From: Phycisphaerales bacterium
GTDB lineage: Bacteria; Planctomycetota; Phycisphaerae; Phycisphaerales; SM1A02
Reading direction: 5' to 3'
DNA: 55,860 nt
Assembly (NCBI GenBank): GCA_009691725.1
Contig: SIAP01000012.1
Span: 1 to 55,860, forward strand
The notes beneath the pieces were generated by a model, which saw only the letters and a list, made by a program, of their open reading frames with translations, ran no database searches and had not been told where the DNA came from. Shown in pieces: positions 8,158 through 17,147 of the stretch. The first letter of the stretch is position 1. Each line of letters starts with the position of its first letter. Made by a program: the position numbers and the translations under genes.

Positions 8158-9229
8158 TCGATGAATCCTCTTCAGGTGCGATTGCGGTCGTGATTGCAGT
8201 CTGATCAACCTGGTCACAGGCGACTGCCACATCGCTGTGGCAATTCGACTCCTGTGGCGAAGCCCCATCATCCTGTGCACTCTCTGCCGCCGCTGTCGTG
8301 GTGGCTGCTGGTCGGGCAGTTCTGTGGCTCCCCATCATCCGAGCACGCGAGCGCTGAACAAGGCGAGAGCAGAGTTGCGCAAACGACACGCCCGCATGTG
8401 CAGCAGCCTTTGGAACGAGCGAGTGATCTGTCATGCCCGGCATCGAATTGATTTCGATGAACCAGGCTCCGTCTTCGTTCACCATGAAGTCGATGCGTGC
8501 GAGATCGCGGCACCCAATCCGCTCGTAGATCGCCTTTGACATTGCCGCGATATCCATCTTGACATTCTCTGGCAACTCCGGATCGAGCACATACGTGGTG
8601 TCCGCGCGTTCGTACTTTGCGTCGTAGTTGTAGAAGTCTTGCGTTGTGATGATTTCAATCGTCGGGAGCAGGTCGCGCTCGAGAATGCCGACGGTGATTT
8701 CCCGACCCGTGATGAGTTGTTCGGCCATCAGGAGTTGATGGGATCCTTCCAATTCAGCGCGTGCTGCTGCGAATTGTGCGGCATCGAAGCATCGCCGAAC
8801 ACCCACGCTCGATCCATTGTCGATGGGTTTCACGATGAGTGGGAGTGGGAGATCGCAGGGCTCGCCCGCAACCAGTACGCGCGCTGGCGGTGTTCGAATC
8901 CCAGCAGTTCGAGCGAAGAGTTTCGATGCCATCTTGTCCATCGCCAACCGCGCAGCACGCGGGCGACTTCCGACATAGGGTCGTCCATCCGCTTCCATGA
9001 TGTCTTGCAGTGGTCCGCCCTCTCCGAAGGGTCCATGCAAGACTGGGAAGATCACCTCGCCGGGGAGTTCGCGCAGTTGTGCGCTCGTGAGGCGATCAAT
9101 GACCTGTTCATGGACGATGAATCCGCCTGCTTCGCGCAGCGCCGATGCCACCATCGCTCCGGAACGGAGACTGATCTCGCGTTCTGCATCAGGTCCACCC
9201 ATCAACACAAGCACACTGACTTCGCTCAT
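8150..9229 (-). CDS. ddl: D-alanine--D-alanine ligase
   Basis: 359 aa. It joins two D-alanines using ATP to make the dipeptide for the UDP-MurNAc-pentapeptide. Visible family signatures are LMGGPDAEREISLRSG at the start (the HGxxGE-type domain is represented by PVLHGPFGEGGPLQ), the ATP-grasp lysine region LPLIVKPIDNGSSVGV, and the C-terminal metal and substrate site DFMVNEDGAWFIEINSMPGMTDHSL. The catalytic domain ends near residue 300. A further 55 residues are low-complexity, rich in Ala, Thr, Ser and Glu (TARPAATTTAAAESAQ), which is unusual for Ddl. The start overlaps the murB stop (ATGA) and the tail overlaps the ftsQ start by 8 bp. Confidence 0.93.
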   Translation of the reverse strand: MSEVSVLVLMGGPDAEREISLRSGAMVASALREAGGFIVHEQVIDRLTSAQLRELPGEVIFPVLHGPFGEGGPLQDIMEADGRPYVGSRPRAARLAMDKMASKLFARTAGIRTPPARVLVAGEPCDLPLPLIVKPIDNGSSVGVRRCFDAAQFAAARAELEGSHQLLMAEQLITGREITVGILERDLLPTIEIITTQDFYNYDAKYERADTTYVLDPELPENVKMDIAAMSKAIYERIGCRDLARIDFMVNEDGAWFIEINSMPGMTDHSLVPKAAAHAGVSFAQLCSRLVQRSRARMMGSHRTARPAATTTAAAESAQDDGASPQESNCHSDVAVACDQVDQTAITTAIAPEEDSSNG

Positions 9230-10233
9230 AACACCTCACCTCGTTGGGACCACACGACGACTTCGCGTTCTAGGCGAATGCCAAAGCGGTCAAGAACCCG
9301 CAGTTGTACAGCATGTGCGAGGGCGAGCACATCATTGGTGCTTCCGCCAGCATGCAATCCGATGAAATTCCCATGCCGCTCGCTGACAAACGCGCTTCCC
9401 AGCGCGGTTCCCTTGAGTCCCGCGAGGTCAATCAGTTGTCCGGCACTCTGCCGCTGCGCCGTCGTGGGACCCGCCTTCGGATCGATGGGATTTTTGAACA
9501 TACAGCCAGCGGAACGGTCTGCCATCGGCTGCGTTCTGGACTTGTAGGCGAAGACTTCCTTGATGTGATCTCGAATCTGGTCTGGATCACCTGGGGAAAG
9601 TGCAAAGTCTCCAGCCAGGACGATTCCAGGGGGAAGGACGGTCTTTCGATATCCACACTCAAGATCCGCCTTTGGAATGGTTCGCGTGATCCCATCCGGC
9701 GTGAGCAGTTGAATCGAATGCAAGGACTGGGCGGTGTCGCCGTAGGTTCCGCCAGCGTTCATCACGATGGCACCACCAACCGTCGCTGGAATCCCGGCGA
9801 GTTGCGAGAGTCCCGCGAGCCCGCGCCGCGCTGATTCCTGAATCAATCCCATGAGATCTGCGCCAGCATGCAGTCGCGTCAACGAATGATGCGACGCAAC
9901 ACTCCACTGCGCCTGCTGAAAGACTGGATGGTCGAGCAGGATGACCACGCCATCGACGCCATCTTCAGCGACGAGGAGGTTCGCTCCTGAGCCAAGCACG
10001 CGCACCGGAATGGCCTGTTCATAGCAGCGCATCGTGAGCGTTTGCAGTGCAATGAGGGAGCGCGGTGCAGCGAGCAGTTCTGCTCGTCCACCCGCTCCAT
10101 ACCAGGTGCGCGGACCGAGCGGCGCGTCTGGGGTCGCTTCGACATCCAGATCGCGCCAGAGAATCTCGGCAACCAATCGCGATGCAGCCTGTGGCTGCAG
10201 ATTCGGGGTGATGCTCATCGCGCGCTCACTCAC
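9226..10233 (-). CDS. murB: UDP-N-acetylmuramate dehydrogenase MurB
   Basis: 335 aa FAD enzyme that reduces UDP-GlcNAc-enolpyruvate to UDP-MurNAc. FAD-binding segments are WYGAGGRAELLAAP, LGSGANLLVAEDGVDG and LAGIPATVGGAIVMNAGG; the substrate loop is RSAGCMFKNP. The residue after the Gly of that loop is Cys where Ser is the usual proton donor; Cys is an accepted variant in this family, so activity is expected. The start may be the ATG at 10233 or one five codons later at 10218. The first bases overlap the murC stop by 8 bp and the end overlaps ddl (ATGA), so murC, murB and ddl form one coupled unit. Confidence 0.93.
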   Translation of the reverse strand: MSERAMSITPNLQPQAASRLVAEILWRDLDVEATPDAPLGPRTWYGAGGRAELLAAPRSLIALQTLTMRCYEQAIPVRVLGSGANLLVAEDGVDGVVILLDHPVFQQAQWSVASHHSLTRLHAGADLMGLIQESARRGLAGLSQLAGIPATVGGAIVMNAGGTYGDTAQSLHSIQLLTPDGITRTIPKADLECGYRKTVLPPGIVLAGDFALSPGDPDQIRDHIKEVFAYKSRTQPMADRSAGCMFKNPIDPKAGPTTAQRQSAGQLIDLAGLKGTALGSAFVSERHGNFIGLHAGGSTNDVLALAHAVQLRVLDRFGIRLEREVVVWSQRGEVL

Positions 10234-11746
10234 CGGGGCTCGCCGCAGCGCGGGGAGGCATCGACGCTGCGGCTGCCGTCACGGAGTTGCCCGCTTGTTT
10301 CACAAAGTCGTGACCGATCTGCCACACGGGTCCTGCGCCCATCACCACGATGAGGTCACCCTCCTGCGAAGTCTGATGGAGAAACTCGCTGATGGCATCG
10401 AAGTCATCCATCGCGCGGGCATGAACTCCACGCGCATTGAGCCGCTCGACGAGATCGTTCGATGACACGAGGGTCCTTTCGATTTCGCTGTCTCGCACAA
10501 AGTAGATCGGCGGGACGATCACCATGTCGGCATGCGAGAAACTCTGCGCAAACTGCTCCAAGAGGAAGCGAGTTCGACTGTGCTGGTGAGGCTGGAAAAC
10601 ACAGATGATTCGCCGTGGGTTTTCCGCCAGTCGCAGTGCCGTGAGGGTTTTCTCACATTCGGTCGGGTGATGACCGTAATCGTCGAAGACTCGAACGCGT
10701 GCGCCGGTGCGGGTTGAGCACGCGCCGAGAAACTGCATTCGTCGATCGACTCCCGCAAAGTTTTCGAGTGCGCGCGTGATCGACTTGCTATCCGCTCCGA
10801 GCCATGTTGCCAGGATCGCCGCTGCTGCTGCGTTGAGTGCATTGTGTTCTCCAGCGAGGGTGCCAAGCCATGCGACGAGGCACTCATCGCGATGCCACAC
10901 CTGCGTCGCGTTGGTGGCGGGGTCGTACTCCACTCGGTAGTCCGCGGTTGGAGACCACCCAAATGTGCTGACGGCACAACGCAGTCCGCTTGCGACAGCT
11001 CGGCGGTGAGCTCCCTCATGTGCGATGAGCAGGCGGCCGCCCACCTGACCCTCACCAACGGTCTCCGTTGGCAACTTGCCTGCGAACTCTCGGAATGCCT
11101 TCACGATTTCATCGAGCGACCCATACACATCGAGATGATCCTCCTCCACATTGTTGATGAGCGCAATCATCGGTTGATGGGAGTGAAACGAACGGTTGAA
11201 CTCACATGCCTCGGCGACAAAGATCCCGGGGCTTCCTGCGAGCGGTCCCTTGGGAATCGTCTCTGCGCCAGTGCGCGTGCCTCCGTTGAGTTGCGGGCAG
11301 GTCGCGCCAACAATGACCGATGGATCCAAACCAGATTCGATCAGCAGGTGTGCCAAGAGGGCGGTGGTTGTGCTCTTCCCATGCGTTCCAGCGATTGCAA
11401 CTGCGGTCCGTCCCGCTTGCGCTGCGCCGAGCGCGTGTGCGTACGTGACCGTCTCGATTGAGAGTGACCGAGCGTGCACCAATTCCGGATGATCATTCGA
11501 GATCGCAGCCGAGTACACCACTGAATCAACGGCCTCGGTGATCGACTGCAGGGATGTGCCGATGATGACTTCGATACCACCCGCGATGAGTGTGCGAGTG
11601 GTCTCGCTTGCCGAGGCATCGCTGCCTGTGACACGCGCCCCACGAGCCTGCATCATCAAGGCCAGCCCACTCATCCCGCACCCGCCGATGCCAACGAAGT
11701 GGATGCAGCGTCCAACAAATATTGCCGCGTCCATGCGTGCGTTCAT
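10226..11746 (-). CDS. murC: UDP-N-acetylmuramate--L-alanine ligase MurC
   Basis: 506 aa. This ATP-dependent ligase adds L-Ala to UDP-MurNAc. The N-terminal Rossmann motif is IHFVGIGGCGMSGLALMM, the P-loop is IAGTHGKSTTTALLA near residue 120, the central domain shows NNVEEDHLDVYGS, and the C-terminal domain has VFDDYGHHPTE. The tail of about 40 residues past the usual end is Ala-rich. It is the first gene of the minus-strand run murC-murB-ddl-ftsQ. Its ATG at 11746 lies 78 bp from the divergent sigma-54 regulator; a GATAAT hexamer in that gap could serve as its -10 box, but no good -35 is evident. Confidence 0.94.
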   Translation of the reverse strand: MNARMDAAIFVGRCIHFVGIGGCGMSGLALMMQARGARVTGSDASASETTRTLIAGGIEVIIGTSLQSITEAVDSVVYSAAISNDHPELVHARSLSIETVTYAHALGAAQAGRTAVAIAGTHGKSTTTALLAHLLIESGLDPSVIVGATCPQLNGGTRTGAETIPKGPLAGSPGIFVAEACEFNRSFHSHQPMIALINNVEEDHLDVYGSLDEIVKAFREFAGKLPTETVGEGQVGGRLLIAHEGAHRRAVASGLRCAVSTFGWSPTADYRVEYDPATNATQVWHRDECLVAWLGTLAGEHNALNAAAAAILATWLGADSKSITRALENFAGVDRRMQFLGACSTRTGARVRVFDDYGHHPTECEKTLTALRLAENPRRIICVFQPHQHSRTRFLLEQFAQSFSHADMVIVPPIYFVRDSEIERTLVSSNDLVERLNARGVHARAMDDFDAISEFLHQTSQEGDLIVVMGAGPVWQIGHDFVKQAGNSVTAAAASMPPRAAASPGE

Positions 11747-11824
11747 AAGTACGAGATTATCGGCAGAAAACAGTCAGCGCCTTGGAAATCCATGTGATGA
11801 CATTGAACCGTACACTCCCAAAAT

Positions 11825-13204
11825 ATGGCAGACGCCAAGGAAGTCGTCCGCGCGCAGGTACTCATCGTTGATGACGAGAGGGATCACGCCGAAACCATGG
11901 CCGAGGCTCTCCACAAGCCAGGTCACATTTGCACCATTGTGAATGGGAAAGCGGCGGCGGAGGAGGAGTTGCGCCACGGGAAGTTTGATGTCGTCGTGAC
12001 TGACCTTGTCATGGAAAGCCCACGATCTGGGATGGAAGTGCTCGATCTCGTTCGGCAACTTCACCCGACGGCAGCGGCCATCATGGTGACCGCACATGGC
12101 GACATCCCAACTGCGAAAGAAGCGCTCAGGGGGGGCGCATACGATTTCATCGTCAAGCCGCTCGATCTCGTGGTCTTCCGCAACCTCGTGCAGCGCGCAG
12201 CGGAGTCGGTGCTCCTGCGCCATCAGGTGGAGGGACTGCAGGGACAGCTTGATGCCGCCTACGGATTTGAAGGAATCATTGGAGATTCTGCGGCTATTCG
12301 GCAGGTCATCACTGCAGTGCGACAGGTCGCGCCGAGCAACATTCCTGTGCTCATTTCGGGGGAGAGCGGCACGGGGAAGGAGCTCGTGGCGCATGCGATC
12401 CACCTTCATTCCAAGCGCAAGGAACGGCGGTTCGTCCCCTTCAATGCCGCGGGCCAGGCGGAGAGCCTCCTTGAAGATCAACTTTTTGGGCATGTGCGCG
12501 GCGCGTACACGGGAGCGGACAAAGATCGGGAGGGGGTTTTCGAGTATGGGGATCGAGGCAGTGTCTTTCTCGACGAGATCGGGGACACACCGCTCTCAAT
12601 GCAGCCAAAGTTGTTGCGCGTGCTGGAACAAGGGGAGATCGTGCGTCTGGGATCGAACGACGCCCGCAAGGTCGATGTTCGTTTCATTAGCGCTACGAAC
12701 CGAGATCTTCGATCGATGATCAAGACGGGTCAGTTCCGCGAAGACCTCTTCTATCGCCTGCGCGGGGTCGAGATCGTGATCCCGCCACTGAGGGATCGGC
12801 GTGAAGACATTCCACTCTTGGTGCGTCATGCGGTGGGTCGATTCGCCCGTGAGATTGACCGTCCCAGTCCAACAGTCAGCGAGGCAGCCATGATGCGTCT
12901 CATCGCTTACCACTGGCCCGGGAATGTCCGCGAACTCATGAATGTCATCCATCAAATGATGGTCGCGGTCCCCCGGCAATCACTTCAGGCGCAGGATGTG
13001 CCTGCCGAGATTCGTTCGATGGACGAGGATGAAACTTCTGTTGGTGTTGGAAGTCTGGCTGGGTTGGGGCTCCAGCGGCTGGAAAAGGAGGCGATTCGTC
13101 AGACTCTCGCGCTTTCGGAGGGGAATCGTGAGCGCGCCGCACAGTTGCTCGGCATTGGCGAGCGAACGCTCTATCGCAAACTCAGGGAATACGGACTGCG
13201 CTAG
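11825..13204 (+). CDS. NtrC-family sigma-54-dependent response regulator
   Basis: 459 aa with the classic three-domain layout. The receiver domain (residues 8-130) has the acidic pair D16/D17, phospho-acceptor D60 in VVTDLVM and K111. The AAA+ domain has Walker A GESGTGKE (179-186), the sigma-54 contact loop GAYTGA (226-231) and Walker B VFLDEIGD (247-254). A C-terminal Fis-type helix-turn-helix follows (LEKEAIRQTLALSEGNRERAA...RTLYRKL). It should activate sigma-54 promoters when phosphorylated, but no histidine kinase gene is adjacent. Fifteen bp downstream begins the first LptF/G permease gene, behind a strong GGGAGGA ribosome binding site, suggesting co-transcription. Confidence 0.93.
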   Translation: MADAKEVVRAQVLIVDDERDHAETMAEALHKPGHICTIVNGKAAAEEELRHGKFDVVVTDLVMESPRSGMEVLDLVRQLHPTAAAIMVTAHGDIPTAKEALRGGAYDFIVKPLDLVVFRNLVQRAAESVLLRHQVEGLQGQLDAAYGFEGIIGDSAAIRQVITAVRQVAPSNIPVLISGESGTGKELVAHAIHLHSKRKERRFVPFNAAGQAESLLEDQLFGHVRGAYTGADKDREGVFEYGDRGSVFLDEIGDTPLSMQPKLLRVLEQGEIVRLGSNDARKVDVRFISATNRDLRSMIKTGQFREDLFYRLRGVEIVIPPLRDRREDIPLLVRHAVGRFAREIDRPSPTVSEAAMMRLIAYHWPGNVRELMNVIHQMMVAVPRQSLQAQDVPAEIRSMDEDETSVGVGSLAGLGLQRLEKEAIRQTLALSEGNRERAAQLLGIGERTLYRKLREYGLR

Positions 13205-13219
13205 GGAGGATCCGCACCG

Positions 13220-14857
13220 ATGCCTTGGATTCTCTTTCGACACTTCTTCGCTGAACTCACCAAGGTGCTGCTGCTGACGACCGCCGTAATCGTGGTCGTC
13301 GTGGCGTTCGGCGCAGTCATCAAACCCTTGACTGGCAACCTGCTCGGCCCTGGCGGGATCCTGAAGTACATCGCGCTCGCGATGGTTCCCATGTTGCAGT
13401 TTGCATTGCCGTTCTCTGCCGGATTCGCGGCGACCATCGTCAGTCATCGATTCGCCAGTGATAACGAGTTCCAAGCGATGGCAGTCAGCGGAATCTCCTA
13501 TCGCATGATCCTCGTTCCGCCAGCGGCTCTGGGAGTGGTCCTCACGGTGTTCATGTTCTTTCTGGTGCAGACCGCAATCCCTCGATTCTGGGGGTTCATG
13601 AGTGATGTGATCACCCAAGATGCAGCGCAGGTCTTTGTGAGCACCATCCGCTCTGGCGAGGCATTTCGTGCTGGGAACTTTCTCATTTACGCGGATCGAA
13701 TCGATGCATCCGAACCCGTTGACGGTGGGGGCATGCAGCGCATTCGGCTTGAGGGGGTAGCCGCGATCGAGATCGATCGTCACGGAAAACTCGAAACGGA
13801 GTTTGTGGCACGCAGCGGATCGGCGGATCTCTATTCGTCTGGGAGTGACTTGATTGTGAAGGTGGCGTTTCGCGACGCGACCGTCTTGCGCCCCGGTGAG
13901 TCGACGGTTGCTTTCATGCCACGCGCAGAGCCGACTCCCACCTTGATCGATCGCGGTTGGGAGCGGAGTCCAAAGTATCTCCCGTGGGGGGAGTTGATCG
14001 AGGTGATTCGTGATCCGTCGCAAGGCGCCGCCGCCGTGGAGGCGCGTGAGAGATTGGCCTTGGCGATCGCGCCAGCCCGCCTGATCGATCGGCTCCACGC
14101 ACAGATTTCGCAGACAGGAGGGTGCGTCCTGATGAGTGACGAGGCGCAGCGCGCATACGAAGTTCGCGATGCCATCGTCGGGGGAAGTGGGTTCATACCG
14201 CGCCCGCCAGCCAAGCGCATCACCGTCATCGAGCTGGAAGCAGGCACCCCAATGCGTGAGGCGTCGGCCGCATCGGCAATGCTGACAGGAACGTCGGGAT
14301 CTCCGGGATCAGCGGGAAGCGAACGATTGGATTTATCGTTGGTCGATCCAAAGTCTCGCGCACTTGGGGGAAGCGAGACGAGGTCTGTGCGATGGCCGAC
14401 GCGAATTGTTGGGTTGGCGGTTGCGAATCCATCTGCTGGTGTCGATCCGAATGAAAGCCTCTTGAGTGACTCGCGCCGAATTGCGGCGCAGGTTGCTCCG
14501 CCATGGAGTCAGTACGCATCCACCGCGACATCGCTGCTCGCTGGGGTTGATCGCGCCACAGCCGATACGCTCGACGAGGCGCTCTCCCATGTTTGGATGC
14601 GATTTGCACAGCCCGTCAGCGTGGCGCTGGTCTTGCTCCTCGGGGCGGTGTTGGCGATCTGGCGCAAGCACAGCCTTCCGCTGACGATCTATCTCCTGGC
14701 ATTTGTTCCAGCGATCGCCAATGTGTTGCTTATCGCAACTGGTCAATCAATGATTCGCGGTCACCAACTCATCATCGGAGTGATCGTGATGTGGTTGGGA
14801 AACCTGTTGCTCGGAGGATTGATCTGTTCGGTTGGTTGGAGGATGGCGCGTCACTAG
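13220..14857 (+). CDS. LptF/LptG-family LPS export permease with enlarged periplasmic domain
   Basis: 545 aa of the YjgP/YjgQ (LptF/LptG) family, the inner-membrane permease half of the LptB2FG transporter that extracts LPS. Three N-terminal helices are visible (VLLLTTAVIVVVVAFGAVI, ALAMVPMLQFALPFSAGFA, LVPPAALGVVLTVFMFFLV) and three near the C-terminus (VSVALVLLLGAVLAIW, TIYLLAFVPAIANVLLIA, LIIGVIVMWLGNLLLGG). The periplasmic part between them is about 330 residues, clearly longer than in typical members (about 360-390 aa in total), with a Ser/Gly-rich stretch near residues 350-390. Paired with the next gene; which one is LptF and which LptG is not decidable by eye. Confidence 0.82.
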   Translation: MPWILFRHFFAELTKVLLLTTAVIVVVVAFGAVIKPLTGNLLGPGGILKYIALAMVPMLQFALPFSAGFAATIVSHRFASDNEFQAMAVSGISYRMILVPPAALGVVLTVFMFFLVQTAIPRFWGFMSDVITQDAAQVFVSTIRSGEAFRAGNFLIYADRIDASEPVDGGGMQRIRLEGVAAIEIDRHGKLETEFVARSGSADLYSSGSDLIVKVAFRDATVLRPGESTVAFMPRAEPTPTLIDRGWERSPKYLPWGELIEVIRDPSQGAAAVEARERLALAIAPARLIDRLHAQISQTGGCVLMSDEAQRAYEVRDAIVGGSGFIPRPPAKRITVIELEAGTPMREASAASAMLTGTSGSPGSAGSERLDLSLVDPKSRALGGSETRSVRWPTRIVGLAVANPSAGVDPNESLLSDSRRIAAQVAPPWSQYASTATSLLAGVDRATADTLDEALSHVWMRFAQPVSVALVLLLGAVLAIWRKHSLPLTIYLLAFVPAIANVLLIATGQSMIRGHQLIIGVIVMWLGNLLLGGLICSVGWRMARH

Positions 14858-14911
14858 CGCCCAACCACTTTCGTTCGACTCGTCAGTCATGTCACGCTTA
14901 TCAGGCATTTC

Positions 14912-16051
14912 ATGGGAATCTTGAACCGCTCCATCCTCTTTCGCTTCCTTGGGAACTTCTTCCTCTTGTTTGGACTCTTGTTTGTGTTTGCGATCTCGAT
15001 AGATGTCATCATTCAATGGGAGAAGTTTGTTCGAGTTTCTGCGGCAGCTGCTGGCAATGTGACGGGCACCACCGAGGGAGCGACGACCGTGGGGTTGTTC
15101 AGGGCGATCCTTGGCTTTCACGGACCCCGAGTCTTTCAGTTCTATCAGTACATGATGCCGTTGGTGGCTCTGGGCGCGATGGGTTTCACTGCCGCTTCGA
15201 TGCACCGCAATCGAGAATTCACGGCGATCTTGGCTGCGGGCGTGTCAATACGACGCGCCGTCTTCCCGATGATTGTGGGAATGTGTGGGCTCTGCATGCT
15301 GCAAATCGCCAATCAAGAACTGATGCTGCCTCGGCTGGCGCAGCGACTCTTGCTCGAGCATGGGGACATGATTCGTGGCGTCGTGCCAACATGGGGAATT
15401 GGATTGGTCGCGGACTCGCAGGGGAGACTCATCCATGCGAGCAGCTTTGATCCAGCGACGAAGACGCTGTCTGGTCTGTACATCGTTGAGCGCACGAAGC
15501 AAGGAGGGGTTGTGCGGAGAATCGAAGCACGCCGTGCGACGTGGTCAGATGATGAGCGTGCGTGGATTTTGGAGCAGGGGCGAATGGGTGTTCCCGCAGG
15601 ACCTTCCGATGCTCCACGCGGTGAGCGAACGCCAGTCTTCCTTGACGAACCCATCCGCTCGTTTGCCACCGACCTTGACCCAGAAACGCTTTCACTTCGG
15701 CAACATCGTTTGTATGCGCACATGCTGTCCTTGGCGGACATCGCAGAACTTGCGCGCAGTTCTGCCGTCGATCCAACTGCGCTTCGGCGTTTCGCTGTGT
15801 CGAGATTCGCTGCACTCCTCGTGGGGCTGTTGGTGTTGGCGATCTCCATTCCCTTTTTCGCGCTGCGCGAACCGACGCCACTTCTTCGACAGGCGGTGCA
15901 GTGTTCCGCGGTGAGTCTGCCGATCCTGCTGATCTCGATGGTCATTATCACGCTGCCACTTCCGTCCATCACTCCAACTTTGGGAGTCGTGATCCCGGTG
16001 GTCCTCCTCATTCCCGTCGCTGCGTGGCGCATCGCAATGATGAAGACCTAG
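14912..16051 (+). CDS. LptF/LptG-family LPS export permease
   Basis: 379 aa, the usual length for this family. The N-terminal region ILFRFLGNFFLLFGLLFVFAISIDVI and helix YMMPLVALGAMGFTAASMH are followed by HRNREFTAILAAGVSIRR, the conserved cytoplasmic loop of LptF/LptG that docks to LptB. A periplasmic beta-jellyroll region follows (GRLIHASSFDPATKTLSGLYIVE), then C-terminal helices (FAALLVGLLVLAISIPFFAL, SLPILLISMVIITLPLP, LGVVIPVVLLIPVAAWR). It lies 54 bp after the first permease and completes the pair. The ATPase partner is probably the lptB gene at 33 kb. Confidence 0.85.
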   Translation: MGILNRSILFRFLGNFFLLFGLLFVFAISIDVIIQWEKFVRVSAAAAGNVTGTTEGATTVGLFRAILGFHGPRVFQFYQYMMPLVALGAMGFTAASMHRNREFTAILAAGVSIRRAVFPMIVGMCGLCMLQIANQELMLPRLAQRLLLEHGDMIRGVVPTWGIGLVADSQGRLIHASSFDPATKTLSGLYIVERTKQGGVVRRIEARRATWSDDERAWILEQGRMGVPAGPSDAPRGERTPVFLDEPIRSFATDLDPETLSLRQHRLYAHMLSLADIAELARSSAVDPTALRRFAVSRFAALLVGLLVLAISIPFFALREPTPLLRQAVQCSAVSLPILLISMVIITLPLPSITPTLGVVIPVVLLIPVAAWRIAMMKT

Positions 16052-16098
16052 CCACCCGTGTGCGGGCTCAAGATTCCAAAGATGTGGCACGCTCGTCC

Positions 16099-16127
16099 CG
16101 CGCCAAGCCGGGGGTGCGCCTATTTTT
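16099..16127 (+). terminator. Weak candidate terminator after the lpt permease pair
   Basis: A 6-bp stem (16099-16104 with 16113-16118, one G-T pair) with an 8-base loop is followed by CCTATTTTT. It lies about 50 bp after the second permease stop and reaches into the last codons of the convergent parvulin gene. Confidence 0.3.
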
Positions 16128-17115
16128 GCCCGCGCCCACGCTGCTGCCACGACTCGGAGAGTGACTCGTCGAACACGGTTGGTTTCGCCCCCCCCAGGAG
16201 CGTGCGCGCGATGCGATCCATCTCGACTCGTTCTTGGACGCGGCGTGCCGTGCGTTCATCTTCGGCTCGCGATGTTGCCGGATCTCGGCCATCTCCAGCG
16301 ATCTCGTCGCGCAGTTGAATGATGGCGTATCCGTCCTCAAGCAGCACCGCCTGCGACACTTCACCAGGAGCGAGCGAGAACAGCACCTCTCGAAATGCTG
16401 GCGGGTATGAGGGATCCAGTCGTGCAATCGGTGCAAGCAACCCGCCGCGCGCAGCGCTTGAATCAATCGACATCTGCGCGGCGACCTCCGCAAAGGACTC
16501 CGATGCTCCAAGTCGAACTCGTACCCGCTGCGCGTGGGCGATGTCTGCAACGACGATGAGTCGTGCGATGCGTCTTGGCCCGTGCGATGCATCAAAGGCT
16601 TGGCGAATGCTTTCTTCGGTGAGCGTGACTTCTCGCGCAGCGAGTGCGCGCAAAGCGGCGTTTCGCCAGAGCAGGGCGGCAAAGCGAATCTGTCCGAGCC
16701 CCTGTTCGCTTCGAAGTGCAGTCAGCAACTGCGCAGCCCGCGCTGGATCACTCGAGAGAGCGTCACGCGCGGCGCGTTCCTCCATCGCGACCGCATCGTC
16801 GTCAATGGCAATCGCCGCCTGTTGAACTTCTCGCAGGAGCAGTCGCTCGAGCAACACCTCTTCCAAGATGGATGCGCCAGAGAGTTCGAGGAGCCGAGGG
16901 CGCAGCTCGCTCCACTCGACAGATTGTCCGTTGAAAATCGCTGGGGGTCGATCCGTGAGAGTTGCTGATTGGGGCGATCGTGAGGCGACACCAGGAGTTC
17001 CCACGGGCGCCAAGGAATGGGTCGAGAGTCCCTGGTCCACAGATTCGCACGAGCAGAGCGATCCAAAGAGGGCGAAGGGGATGGTCAGTCGCACGATGAT
17101 GCGCTCACAAGTCAT
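16120..17115 (-). CDS. Parvulin-type peptidyl-prolyl cis-trans isomerase, predicted lipoprotein
   Basis: 331 aa from the ATG at 17115. The leader has two arginines then LTIPFALFGSLCSCE, with a plausible lipobox cysteine. A TTG at 17151 overlapping the previous gene's stop (TTGA) is an alternative start, but it adds residues in front of the leader. The middle resembles a SurA/PrsA N-terminal chaperone region (GQSVEWSELRPRLLELSG, LLERLLLREV). Residues 220-300 form the rotamase domain (RRIARLIVVADIAHAQRV, FAEVAAQMSIDSSAARGG, FSLAPGEVSQAVLLEDGYAI). Such proteins fold outer-membrane or secreted proteins in the periplasm. It is the last gene of the rpmI-rplT-membrane protein run. Confidence 0.82.
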   Translation of the reverse strand: MTCERIIVRLTIPFALFGSLCSCESVDQGLSTHSLAPVGTPGVASRSPQSATLTDRPPAIFNGQSVEWSELRPRLLELSGASILEEVLLERLLLREVQQAAIAIDDDAVAMEERAARDALSSDPARAAQLLTALRSEQGLGQIRFAALLWRNAALRALAAREVTLTEESIRQAFDASHGPRRIARLIVVADIAHAQRVRVRLGASESFAEVAAQMSIDSSAARGGLLAPIARLDPSYPPAFREVLFSLAPGEVSQAVLLEDGYAIIQLRDEIAGDGRDPATSRAEDERTARRVQERVEMDRIARTLLGGAKPTVFDESLSESWQQRGRGQK

Positions 17116-17147
17116 GCGGTGCATCGTGAGATCAACGGAGGATTTCG

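Noticed and set aside
9226-10233. MurB with Cys in place of the catalytic Ser
   Set aside because: Cys at this position is an accepted variant of the family and the rest of the enzyme is intact.
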